From positions 2,117,939 through 2,181,938 of the forward strand of contig NW_006763131.1 in the NCBI RefSeq assembly GCF_000264905.1: DNA of 64,000 nt. Reading direction: 5' to 3'. Shown one piece after another: positions 22,058 through 32,465 of this stretch. The number at the start of each line of letters is the position of its first letter. Positions within the stretch are counted from its first letter, which is position 1. This DNA is from Stereum hirsutum FP-91666 SS1 (taxonomy: Eukaryota; Basidiomycota; Agaricomycetes; Russulales; Stereaceae). The position numbers and the translations under genes were made by a program. The notes under the pieces were generated by a model that saw only the letters and a program-made list of their open reading frames with translations, made no database searches and had not been told where the DNA came from.

Positions 22058-22955
22058 CTATTGGGTAAAATCGACACAGCTTTCGTACGTCTGGTCGCCG
22101 TCTCCAAGCCACCACCATTGCAAAGCGCAAGCACCAGCCTCCGAACACTGCGTACCAAGGTCTGGTATGGTCACGTTGAAGTTCGCTGGAGAGATAGGTG
22201 CCGAAATGGTCGTTCAGTCCTGAGGGCAAAGAGGGTGTGAAATAAATACTCACTCTCATTGGCCGGTGCTTGAGCAGCCGTGAGCGACTGATTCGCGTAC
22301 ACAGGCCAGTCAAAGAGGAAGTCTCCGATGATATTCTGGTTGGCGAGATCGACCTAGGAGCCCGTTATGTCGTTATCAGTGCAAGCCGAAATTCAGGCCA
22401 AGGAGAAAGGAGATTACCACTGAGACGTTCTGCAGATGCATTATCAATATAGACCGGGAAAGCCCAGAGGATGAATCAGACGCACCGCGAGGCCAGTGTG
22501 GCGAACGACTATATCAACCTGCATGTTAACGATTTCGCCTGGGGAGAACTGTTGGATGTTGTCCAGGTTGTCTTCGATCTGTCATAGTGAAGATAGAACC
22601 AAAGGTAAGAAACGCTCGCACAGACTCAAGGTCGAGTCGAGTGTTCTTACCGCAGCACCTCTGCAGAAGAATAACGGGCAGGCAGTAGCGTTGAAGTCAG
22701 CATCTTCTACCTTCACTGAGTTCTCGATTGGTCCAGTCAAATCTACCAAAACCTAGAGTCAGGAATTGATTTTGGCGGGATAGTTAGGATGGGGATCGTA
22801 CCGGCGGTCAGCTCGTTGAGGACGGCGGAACCGCAAGCTGCCTCGGTGGCGCTCCCAAAGGACCTAGGGGAGGGTACAGTGACCTTTCCGTGGCCCATCG
22901 CGAGACCAACACAAAAAGCCAATGCGACCAAGGATATGTTGCGGAGGAAAGCCAT
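22058..22955 (-). CDS. Secreted LPMO-like (chitin-binding type 4-like) protein
   Basis: A signal peptide MAFLRNISLVALAFCVGLAMG is followed by HGKVTVPSPRSFGSATEA. Cleavage after AMG would leave an N-terminal histidine, as required for the copper histidine brace of lytic polysaccharide monooxygenases. A second candidate brace histidine is in VDIVVRHTGLANVSVVD. Cysteines are paired in pattern: AACG, ATACPLFFCRG, GTQCSEAGACALQWWW, and ESCVDFTQ at the end. Total about 190 residues in at least five exons, without linker or extra binding module. Stop CTA-complement at 22058-22060. The family is known in fungal genomes as chitin-binding type-4 or AA10-like proteins; enzymatic activity is not shown by sequence alone. 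Convergent with the first 7-TM gene. Confidence 0.8.
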
Positions 22956-23967
22956 TATGCTGAAAATCGTCAATGGGCAGATGAGCCTGTCTGATACCGA
23001 CTCTGTGCATCTGATCCCTCGCTTTTAACTGATCTTCAACCAGCCAATTCCAGGGAAATCTGGGTCACTGGGAGCAACGGAGTGCCGCAGATGTGCACGG
23101 CCCTCGCGACGTGGTGAATGTGCGGCTGAGGAATCAGAATGCGATGGACGATAGGGGTATACAGAGACAGAGAGCCTGCTGTTCATCATTGTCGTATTGT
23201 CCAGTCGCGCAGTTGTCGGGGACATTTCGCTGGTGGACTCGGAGAGAACGTTTGCAAAAAGGTTCTACCACTGACGATTGTGTCACTTGAGTGCACCATA
23301 TGGCTTCATGAAGATATAACAGGGTGGATGATGTTGTCTGAATATGACAGGGAGTTAAACACAGATGCTTGTTTGTTAGCTTTGCCATCTTTTTTTTGGT
23401 ACTACATGACAGGGAAAAAAACGCACCACGAAAATCATGGTATACGGTGGTACTATCGTTGGTGAAAGACGGTGGAACCTGGACGGATACAAAAATACAA
23501 GTGGCTATCACCCAACGGAAACGGGCTGGGTGTAAGGACAACGTGAGCCAACACCTCCGAGGAGCGTCGGGCGTTATCCATGCAGCCTGGAGCTAAAATT
23601 GCGATCTCACTTCCGATTTCCTGCCGACTATAGACCTCCAAAGGTTTTCATAGGGAACGCGACGCATGAAAATGGCCCATTCGTCAACAAGAGAGCTTTA
23701 AATAGATACCGCGCCGTCATTCGCTGAGGCGGAAATATATCACTGGCCTATCGCGAATCGCAAAGGTGACACCAGCCGTCCATCTTGAGCTGGAGCGTTC
23801 GTGGACGATGTTTTGTGTCTTGTCAAGTGATCTACGCACTACATCAAAGTCAATGTAGTCACGCAGCAGATGGTATTGTGACAGCAAATGTAGATAGCAA
23901 TGAGGTTGAGGCGACAGAAAGAACTGAGGTCGAAAGCACTGAGATATGGTATAAAAAAAGATGAGCA
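22956..23967. other. 1-kb gene-free stretch
   Basis: This lies between the LPMO-like gene start and the stop of the next 7-TM gene, both on the minus strand. Open frames here are short, mutually overlapping and lack recognisable domains or splice context. It likely holds the LPMO-like gene promoter. No repeat noticed. Confidence 0.5.
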
Positions 23968-25519
23968 TCATGGAATGGGATCTGCGTGCTCTTTCGTCTC
24001 TGACAAAGGCGAACGATAACCTTCTTCTTCGTTAGCACCAGAGAGTGATGACCGATGGGCGAGCTCGACATCTGCCAAAGGATGATGAGTCGTGAATTGT
24101 GAGAGGTCGCCGAACCCGCAAGCGTACCGTTCCTTGGTGCTCTCGAGTGGTTAAATTGCATTGTGCTGTAGGTAGATTGAAGTGTATCTTGTTTCCATGC
24201 TCGGCCTTCAGCTAGCCTGTAGATGATAAGGTATGTGGTGATTTGCTGAACGAAGGATTAGAATTTGATTTCTGCAGTGCCAAGAATTCCGTGCTCACTT
24301 GCACCGACGAGGCTACACCAAGCCAAATCTGAGCCGACACCTCTTGTGCGGCATAGGTTATCAGAAAAAGAAGCGCAAATGCTGAGTAGACCACTGGCCA
24401 AAATCGCATGTAAGCTAGGTCAAAGAACTAGAAAAGCGGAGCTCATTCTCACCTGCAGACTCTATAACCATCGTAGCCAGTGAAACGTAGTGTTTCGCAT
24501 GTGCTGCACCCATGGACGACATTATCTGACGACGGTATAGGGCCAGGCGCAGGATGATAAGGATTGTGAGCAGGATGTTGACGCCAAGGCTTATGCTACA
24601 GGTAAGATAAATACACCCCGTTCAATGCGTGCTATGAACGTCCGGTAGGATAGCAGAAGAGAACACACGAGTAATACGCAGAGCCGAAGGCAAGCGGTAG
24701 TTTGCTGTAGAAGGTAAGCCCAGGTTGACCTGCGCCAATACTCATCAGCAACTTGGGCGCTAGGTAAACCGAGAATACGCACTGCTTTGCAGAGTCCAGA
24801 ACGTGCCCATCACTATACAAGCGATATGAGAGGCTGGTGAGAGGATTCCTTAGACTGATTCTTACCAAAGGATCCTACTATGAGCAAGGCAGGAAAAGCA
24901 GTCGCCAAGATAGCGTGTGTCCTGTTTGAAGCCGACCATATGACCCAACACCTCCAGAACTATGAGATCGGTGACATCAATCACTCTGGGTTGGCTGCTT
25001 GCTAGGTAAATCAGTACTTACCACTAAGCAATCGCAAAGAAATGTCATGACAAAGATTGTTGCTTCGAACATAACGTTCACCGCAAGTGCTTGGGTCGCC
25101 TGTGGGTAGGTGAGGCTGTTGGTTTCCAGGTAAGAGTGGACAAGGAGCCTACCTCGAAGTATGTCCACGGTCCTCCAGGATAGTTGCGATTGTCAACATA
25201 CATCAGTTGTACAGTAACTGCCTGCACGCCGACGTAGATGGACTGAATAACAAAGAGCAATGTTATGTATGCTAGCTGATAAGCGGCATAAGACTTTGAG
25301 GCTCTGATATGTTTCCAAAGATAAATGGCGCAGGCCACATATAGCACGACTTGTATACCTATGATTATTTTAGCCGGTAAGCAAAGTACCAGGAAAGTGT
25401 GGTGCTAAACAGAAAGGCCTACCGTAACCGACACCGACAAGAAGGTCACCTGCAAGGAAGTAACGCTCCAGCATGATCGTCCGAAAGTCTTCATTAGTTG
25501 GCCCATAGTACGGAGCCAT
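23968..25519 (-). CDS. Seven-transmembrane protein of an agaricomycete-expanded type
   Basis: This multi-exon membrane protein starts MAPYYGPTNEDFRTIMLE, an N-terminus that I associate with a large family of uncharacterised 7-TM proteins in mushroom-forming fungi. Helices include LLVGVGYGIQVVLYVACAIY, AYITLLFVIQSIYVGVQAV, FEATIFVMTFLCDCLV, HAILATAFPALLIVGSF, FGSAYYSCVLFCYP and FWPVVYSAFALLFLITYAA. Signature segments are VDNRNYPGGPWTYFEAT and WRCWVIWSA after helix 4. The soluble tail reads ELAHRSSLSGANEEEGY, ending KEHADPIP and TGA at 23968-23970. About eight exons. Similar in layout, but not obviously in sequence, to the gene at 20.2 kb. Function unknown; a receptor or sensor role is conjecture. 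Confidence 0.75.
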
Positions 25520-26556
25520 GATGGAGAAGTGATCTGAAGCCAAAAAGTAGTTTTAGAACGGGATATATCGACACAGAGACGCAGTAGGACTGACGGGAGA
25601 GGCCACCTAGGATGTAAGTGTTAGACAAGTGCCACTAGCGCTCAGGGGGGCAATCCCGATGCCCTTCCCCGCTATAAGACACAATCTCCCCTAGCCACGA
25701 GGTCCGGAGGTTAGGACCTTGTATCAGAGACGAAGGAAGCCAGAAGAATGAGGTAGTACCGTGGAAGCTGTCCATGAGCATATGAACGTGAAGAATCATA
25801 ATTCTGCATTCAACGGGAGCGGGCCGCGAAAAATAATTTGTCTCGGCCAAACAAGATTCGGAACCGTCCGTGCGGGTTGAACAACTCGTGTACTTTTGCC
25901 GCTCTTTGCTACAGGCTATTTTCACTCATGCGCCCTCAAACATACTCTAGTTTACGTCGCTATGGTATGCTCATCAGAATTGGAAGCATCGGGGGATATC
26001 TCACTCCAACGAAAACCTTTTCTTAGCCTCAGATTGGTCGATCTGGTGACTTGGTCACGCCCAGCTTTCCCGCCTTCTCCTCGTCCATCGCAACGTTCGC
26101 CTTGCGCGCTTTTTTGCCCGTGCCTCAGGTCCAGAGTGAGATCAACACAATTGCTAGATATTTACACTTTGCGGAAGTAAGTTTGACTGCGATGATGATG
26201 GGTTGCCGATGGACGCCATAAAGCCTAACTCTTCTGACGTTTGGCATCGATGGCAAGATGCAGGCAAGCCCAAGTGCTATCATCTCGCGCTTGCAGTGTG
26301 TAACCTCTGCCGAGCATTCCTCTTCTTTGATGGTCTCAAAACAGATACGAACTGGGAGGGAGCGCTGTGAATCTCTGTCTCCCCCACGAGTGCAGCCGCG
26401 GCCGCATCTCATGGGTCTTGGAACGTTCAAACTTATCGATTTCTTTCTTGGCCCAACTCGTCGTAAGTGTTGACGTTATCATCTGGTGCAACCCCATTCT
26501 CACTAGGCCCTGAAGACTAGAAGGTTCTTTGACAATAGCCTCGTTCAGAGCTGGCT

Positions 26557-26584
26557 TCGAAAGAGTGTTTAAACACTCTTTCGA
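26557..26584. repeat. 28-bp perfect palindrome, left copy
   Basis: The half-site is TCGAAAGAGTGTTT, followed immediately by its reverse complement, with no spacer. The centre is the octamer GTTTAAAC. The identical palindrome recurs at 26721-26748. Both sit just inside the terminal repeats of the MITE. Confidence 0.95.
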
Positions 26585-26720
26585 CAGTCTTTGAACGGTC
26601 CTCGGTCTTGGCAGTCGAAACACTCCCTTGTGAGCCAATCAGGAGTGATGCCGAATGAATACTCTTACTCGGCCATCAGAGTGTTTCGACGCCAAGAGTC
26701 GAGAACGCGTTCAAGACCTA

Positions 26721-26748
26721 TCGAAAGAGTGTTTAAACACTCTTTCGA
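26721..26748. repeat. 28-bp perfect palindrome, right copy
   Basis: Identical in all 28 bases to 26557-26584. Identity between copies suggests recent origin or gene-conversion-like homogenisation. Each copy can extrude its own hairpin, or pair with the other as arms of the larger foldback. Confidence 0.95.
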
Positions 26749-27879
26749 CCTGAACTCTGAACGAGGCTAATGTATTCAGATATGTCAGATCCGGGCAAAC
26801 GGTCTGAGGCACCTTGTGCTGATCTTGAGTAGCAATTGTCCGCTTCAAGTCCGCGCACATCAGGAAGTATTGACCGGAACCTGATTGAATCTCACAAAGT
26901 TGCGCACCTTTGTACACTCCGCCAAGATCAATATCCCCATAGACGGAAGGTCCAGAATATTTTTAGAAATTACTCAAGGTGAGCGCACGAGGCTCTCAGC
27001 AGTACATAACGACTCGGGCGAAGCGCTCAGTCCGTGACGGAGCTCTTGCGAGCACCAGGTCCTCAAGAATTACCCTCGACTACTAAGAAGTAGGTCCGCT
27101 GTTCCTATCGTTCTTTGGACCTTTTAGCTTATCTGCGCCAAAAATCAGCTAGAATAAGTTGCGTCACTATCGAAACATCGCCAACCAAGGTTCATCCTAC
27201 ATTATCTTCCCTTGTTTTTCCCTGAAGATATCCGGCCGGCGGCCTATAGCCGCAAGTTCGCCTCCATCTCCACCTCCATTCTCCTCTATCCCTTCACTTC
27301 GTCAAAGCGCTTCTCAGATCGCAGCAGAATCACGAGTTGCTCCATCTCCGACCAACGACATGATTGTTCCCAGCTCATCCTCAGCTCCACCTCCTTCCCC
27401 TACGGCCGTCATCTACAGGTTCGTTGGCGAAGAAACTGTCGGCCCTATGATCAGATCTGGCCCGCGGACGGTTCACGTTTCACATTTATGGTCTTCCAGG
27501 GAACTCGTCCTCTACACACCATTCCAATGTCAACTCTCGTGGCCCTCTTCATCCCCTCTCATCAAGCATGATAGGTAAAGTTCTTCCGACCGGAGATGTA
27601 GAACACATTGTTCATACTTTTGGCAGTCGTGCCATCGACGGCGAGCATAGTATAGCGCGGAAGAGACGCTGGCCAGGATCAGGGCCCCACATAATGGGCA
27701 GTGTTGAACGCGATATCTACCCCCCTCCTCGACAGTAGTGTGGTATGTTGCCTCTAGCACAACCGTAGCGGGATTTCATTGGGTGTAGAAGTCAACTACA
27801 TAACTTACCATAGAACATCTTACGCCACAGTGGCACTGCTAACGTACACATAAATTGATGTCGTCATCGCCCTTTACAA

Positions 27880-27893
27880 AGACAATCGAGTTC
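27880..27893. repeat. Target-site duplication, left copy
   Basis: AGACAATCGAGTTC, immediately followed by the T-rich tract of the retroposon. It is identical to 28095-28108. Confidence 0.85.
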
Positions 27894-28094
27894 TTTTTTT
27901 TTATTTTTTTTATTTTTAAATCAACTGTATTTGTATAGCGCCGGCGCAGGCCAGGGGCGCTGTCTGTATGTATCTAGTCAACGAACTACCTATACTTAGG
28001 GTTGGTAAATGCTGTGGAACTCAATAGGAAGAGCGGGTATAGTATGTGCAGAAAAGGCAAAAGTTCGGAATCCTATGAAGATATGCAGTTGCGT
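27894..28094 (-). mobile_element. Short retroposon (SINE-like or retrocopy) with A-rich tail
   Basis: A 201-bp insert is bounded by a perfect 14-bp direct repeat and begins on the plus strand with a T-rich tract (27894-27917). It is therefore a minus-strand element ending in an A-rich tail. These are the marks of target-primed reverse transcription. The body shows no open frame of note, and I see no certain pol III A and B boxes. Whether it is a SINE, a 5'-truncated LINE or a processed copy of an RNA is open. Confidence 0.75.
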
Positions 28095-28108
28095 AGACAA
28101 TCGAGTTC
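28095..28108. repeat. Target-site duplication, right copy
   Basis: AGACAATCGAGTTC, identical over 14 bases to 27880-27893. It marks the far end (5' end on the minus strand) of the retroposon. Confidence 0.85.
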
Positions 28109-28311
28109 AAGGCGCGGTATCGTGATACTTGGACCACCACGATCTGGCTTGTCTACAGCCCAAATTACCCTCCTGAAGCCCATTTACTTATAGCGAGCTA
28201 TATTGTGACCTCTGATTCTCAGGCAGTCATCCTGCTTAGTGAGCTGACTATCCCCGCTACAAACATCGTGATCACGACTTGTGAGCCTGAGTGAGGAAAT
28301 CCAGAAGACCA

Positions 28312-29765
28312 ATGACGATGGTCTTCACAGCGGTCTTCCGTCCGACGCCACTCATCGCGCAAGCTCGCATCTCCCAACTGCTCCGTCACTTTTCCTCGAC
28401 ATCCTTGAGGCCTTCATCGACATCGTCGCACACGAATACTTTCAGAATGACATACCCTTCGACTATCAAGGCGGTCGGGATCAACAAGACGGGCGATGTG
28501 GATGTGATTGAGGATCTGACATTGCCGTTCCCTGAACAGAAGCCCGGCGAACTGCTGGTCAAGGTGTGTTCAGCCCCTATCACTATCATCGAACTCGACT
28601 GTACGATTGTTCGTTTGTCGTGAAGGTGCAATATGCCGGAGTCAACTTCATCGACACTTATATGAGGTTCGTACCCTAACTTCATCGCCTTGTTGACCTT
28701 GGTCTTATGCGGATCTTATCAGACGGGGCATATACCCACCCGCTTTCTTCCCACTTCCCATCGCCAAAGAAGTGAGCGGAGTGATTGCGGAACTGCCCAC
28801 GGACCCTGCAGTACTGAACAATGAGGACTACAAGAAGAAAGGGTTCAAGAAGGGTGGTAAGGTCGCAGTGGTATGTCTACTACTATGATCCTACCGGGTC
28901 ACTATCTAACCTGTGACGCTCATCGACCAGGACGCGAATGGTGGCTTGAAAGAATACGTCTCTGTCCCATGGGACTTTACATACCCTCTCCCCTCCGACA
29001 TCTCTACTCGGGTGGCCGCCGCAGGGTTCTTGCAAGGCCTGACGACTCTCGGCCTGATGACAGATTCCTACAACGTACAGAAGGGAGACGTGGTCTTGAT
29101 ACACACCGTCGCAGGAGGTGTAGGCCTCCTGATGGCTCAGGTCGCGAAGGCTCGTGGCGCTACAGTGATCGGGACGACTTCTACGCCCGAGAAGGCAGAG
29201 CTTGCGAAAGCTCATGGGGCTGACCATGTCATCCTATACAAGACTGAGGATACGGTCAAGCGCGTATTGGAGCTTACGAATGGGTTGGGACCCCATGTCA
29301 TCTACGACGGAGTTGGGAAAGATACGTGAGTGGTTTCATGCTAATGACAAGGCTGTTCGACTCTGATACACCTCATACAGCTTTGCGGGCGATTTGGAGA
29401 TGATCAGACGGAAGGGCACCCTCGTGTCGTTCGGGAATGCATCTGGGGTGGTGGACCCTGTCCCGCTTTTCAAACTGACAGCGAAGAACATTAAATTATT
29501 GCGCCCGACGTATGTGCTGTGTTCTCTTCACGCTGTGTTGCTGCCAGCTCATCCATCCCTTTGCAGCGTTACGCACTACTTGACAACACTCGAGGAACGT
29601 GAATTCTATGGTTCACAGTTGTTCGACTTGATTTCCAAGGGTGACTTGAAGATCAACATCTTCGCCGACTATCCATTCACCGCGGAGGGAGTCCGACAGG
29701 CGCACACGGACTTGACTGGAGGAAAGACGACAGGAAAGGTGCTGATCAAGGTGGCGGACGAGTGA
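28312..29765 (+). CDS. ZTA1: NADPH:quinone oxidoreductase (zeta-crystallin/Zta1 family)
   Basis: This zinc-free medium-chain reductase passes electrons from NADPH to quinones. The first about 45 residues (MTMVFTAVFRPTPLIAQAR onward, Ser/Arg-rich) look like a mitochondrial presequence. An internal ATG at MTYPSTIKAVGINKTG would give the usual cytosolic start. The catalytic fold is clear: VQYAGVNFIDTYMRRGIYP, KEVSGVIAELP, AAGFLQGLTTLGLMTDSY, and the nucleotide-binding loop VLIHTVAGGVGLLMAQVAKA. Then come GADHVILYKTED, LGPHVIYDGVGKDTF, GTLVSFGNASG, and finally TTGKVLIKVADE. Six exons, about 390 residues. I start at 28312 because the in-frame sequence upstream begins with GTG. The gene lies next to the mobile-element stretch, whose retroposon ends about 200 bp upstream of the ATG. 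Confidence 0.92.
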
Positions 29766-30156
29766 CCACATGCGTTTATGTGATGCGAAGCGTGTATCCA
29801 GTAGCATAGCATAAAGAGTGATCTGTACGAGTTGATGGTTCATTGAAGTGCTTGAAGTCAGCGCTGATGGACGCGTCCGAAAGAACACGATAATTGGTGC
29901 GGCCAAGTCCGATCGACGGAAGAGACGCGGGGTGGCGGTTTTGGAAGTGTACGTGCACGCTGTCCGCCTCGCTCTGCAACCCTTTCGTCGTCGACAAGGA
30001 AACTCGCCTGGCGAACGAAAGCCAAAAGCAGGCGAGCAGGCTCGACTTTGTTTTATTCTTTTCTCTTTCCCTCGAAGACTACCTTATCCTACAGCCACAG
30101 GCCGCTCACTCTCCTTCGCCAGAATAATCTCCGGTTCGCTTCCCCGTCCCTGTCTT
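29766..30156. promoter_or_regulatory. Spacer and 5' leader of the TBC gene
   Basis: This 391-bp spacer lies between two plus-strand genes. The frame of the TBC protein stays open upstream to 29848, but the first good ATG is at 30157, preceded by a pyrimidine-rich leader. No other gene seen. Confidence 0.45.
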
Positions 30157-32465
30157 ATGGACGCCCCCAATCTCGTCGTCGTACCTCCAACTCCGCAATA
30201 CTCTCCTCATTCTTATACCCCCGCTGGATATCAGCCCCGTACTGCCCCTCCAACGCCAGAGCTCGTCCAGACGTCTTCAATTGACCAAGAACGCAGTTCC
30301 TCCGAGACGACCATTGATATAGTTACTATTTATTCAATGTACGGAGAGGATGCCGCCTCTCCTCCCACAGATACCCCACTCAAACAGTCCGGCAATGGCT
30401 CATCTCCCTTCCCAACGTTTGCCGACGATGGCCTGCAGATTCAGAACACGCATAGCGGCACATCGTATTACAGTGCTTCGTCTGACAGCAGGCCACCGAG
30501 CAAGCGGTCCACTCCCATAGGACGTATATCGACCACCGTGTCACAGTCACCCGGAAGAGACTCGACCTCGAGCGATGCCAGCTCTATCTACGGCGGTCTC
30601 TCGACAGACAGGTCTCACCCACGTCACCATAGGACAAGCTCCCAGCCCAAGGGGCCAAGGGAAAGGCATAGCCGTGCTTCCTCGAATTCGCTGGCACGTC
30701 CAAGCGCTTCCCATGACGGCGAACCTTCTCACCTCTCCCCGAAACCTACGCCTTCGCCTCCACGTACTTCCTCTCAGTACTCTCAGAATGGGAATGGTGC
30801 TTCTTTGTCAAGCGAGAAACGGCAATCCAGCCGCGCCACACCGCCACTCTCGCCATCCCTTTCTCCGAATCTACCTTCTCCGCCTCCTATCCCAGACTCC
30901 TTCTATCAGACACATACACTCGGTCGAACAAAGAGCAAGATATCAATAGCTCCGTCTGAGGGTGAAGATCCGGACTCCTGGCACGTCAGGAGTACCTACG
31001 CGCACCTCGAGGTGTTGGGTGTTAAGGGAGATGGATACGAGGAGGGGGTTGAGCGTACCCGCGCGAGGTTAGGACAGAGCAGAGCGAGCGAACTTATGGG
31101 TGAAAGTGCTCTGGGGAGCGATGCGGACAAAAAGCGCGAGCTCAGTCCGCAGGAGGTGGAAATGTTGGCCAGCTTAGACCGGTAAGCACGTTTTGACCGT
31201 ATACCATCTATGTCTGACCGAGTCTGAGTCTCTCTTAGCTATGGATTCTTCACCACACCATCTCACGACCGTCTAGTTCTGTTACCGAGCGTCGCTTTCG
31301 CAAGACCTCTCGCGCGCATACCTAGCTCCCCGACGAATGGGGCCCCCAGTCCGGCTGCCCTCCCTTCCCCACGACCGCCAAACCCGCTTATACATGAAAC
31401 TTCCCGTGTCGAGAAGTGGCAGCGCATGCTGGAACCTCAATCCCGCGACAAGGGAGAGAATATCGAGACGTGGGGTATCAAGGCCGCGAAAGAACCCAAA
31501 TTACGCCCTCGAATATACAAGGGAATTCCTGATCGGTGGCGAGGTGCGACATGGCAGTTGCTCATGAGTAGGTTCTCTAAGACAGGGAGGGAAGCTCTCC
31601 GTTCATACGCGGATGAATATCACCAAGCTCTGGAGAGACCATCACAGTATGATATCCAAATCGACTTGGATGTCCCGCGGACAATAAGCGGGCACATACT
31701 GTTCCGCACGCGTTATGGTCATGGGTAATGCATTTTCTTCGGAGCGCTCTGTCGGAAAGCTGATATGTCTTTATTTTGGCAGACAACGGTCATTGTTTCA
31801 CGTTCTGCACAGTTTCTCTCTGCGTTGTGACGAGTGCGGCTACTGTCAAGGGATGGGTCCTATCGCCGCCATGCTACTATGCTACTTCGAACCCGAACGC
31901 GCCTATGCATTTTTGGTCTTGCTCCACGACTCTTATAAAATGCACTCAATATTTAGCCCCGGTTTCCCTGGTCTCCTCGAGTCAATATACGTGCAAGAAC
32001 GAGTTATGGAAGAGATGCTCCCCGACGTCTATGCGGCATTCAAGAAACATATGATCTCGACTACCTCTTACGCCACTAAATGGTATATCACGCTGTTCGC
32101 GAATTCCGTACCCTTCCAAACGTTGCTTCGGTTGTGGGACGTCTTCCTACTGGAGGGGCCCGATCTCTTCGTCGTAGTCGCTGTTGCTGTTGTATGGGCG
32201 TATCGAGGTAGGTTCTTCTTCACTACCTTACCATCCCGATATCAACTGACGAGTCTGTATAGATCACATCACGTCTTCTCAGGCTAGTTTTGAGACGATA
32301 CTGTCTTTGCTTTCTTCTTTCTTTGTGCCCGAGGATGAGAACGTTCTGCTGTCCTGGATCGGGAAGGTACTCGAGGGACCAGAACTACGTGGGCGGATGC
32401 AGGGGTGGAGGCAGGATTGGAAGCAACTGGTGGCTACTGGCAAGGATGGCGAGGCTCTTATTTAA
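30157..32465 (+). CDS. TBC-domain Rab GTPase-activating protein
   Basis: This is a RabGAP of about 690 residues. Residues 1 to about 330 are Ser/Pro/Thr-rich and probably disordered, starting MDAPNLVVVPPTPQYSPHSY. A YGFFTTPSHDR block follows, then the TBC domain from about residue 410: LRPRIYKGIPDRWRGATWQL. The arginine finger is in IDLDVPRTISGH (IxxDxxRT), the glutamine finger is in CGYCQGMGPIAAML, and later come YATKWYITLFANSVPF and LRLWDVFLLEGPDLF. Both catalytic residues are present, so GAP activity is expected. Four or five exons; the C-terminus reads LVATGKDGEALI and TAA at 32463-32465. The Rab substrate cannot be told from sequence. Confidence 0.93.

Larger units (their letters stand above)
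26538..26767. mobile_element. Foldback MITE flanked by TA
   Basis: A 230-bp element with perfect 13-bp terminal inverted repeats, GCCTCGTTCAGAG at 26538-26550 and its complement at 26755-26767. TA dinucleotides flank both sides (26536-26537 and 26768-26769), as left by Tc1/mariner-type transposases. Just inside each end sits an identical 28-bp perfect palindrome. The inner arms also pair imperfectly: the segment around TTGAACGGTCCTCGGTCTTGG on the left matches the complement of CCAAGAGTCGAGAACGCGTTCAA on the right, and both then share GTCGAAACACTC. The whole element can therefore fold into one long hairpin. It has no coding capacity. Confidence 0.85.
25520..28311. other. Gene-poor 2.8-kb stretch with two mobile elements
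   Basis: I find no convincing gene. The stretch contains a foldback MITE (26538-26767) and a short retroposon (27894-28094), each described separately. Open frames at 25.6-26.5 kb and 27.2-27.6 kb are Ser/Pro-rich translations of pyrimidine-rich DNA without domains. Confidence 0.6.

Noticed and set aside
27159..27578. 139-codon plus-strand open frame near the retroposon
   Set aside because: Ser/Pro composition comes from CT-rich DNA. Two overlapping frames are equally open and neither shows a domain.
29848..30156. Upstream extension of the TBC protein frame
   Set aside because: The frame is open but reads as untranslated leader: basic, low-complexity, with the TBC-type Ser/Pro-rich N-terminus starting only at the ATG at 30157.
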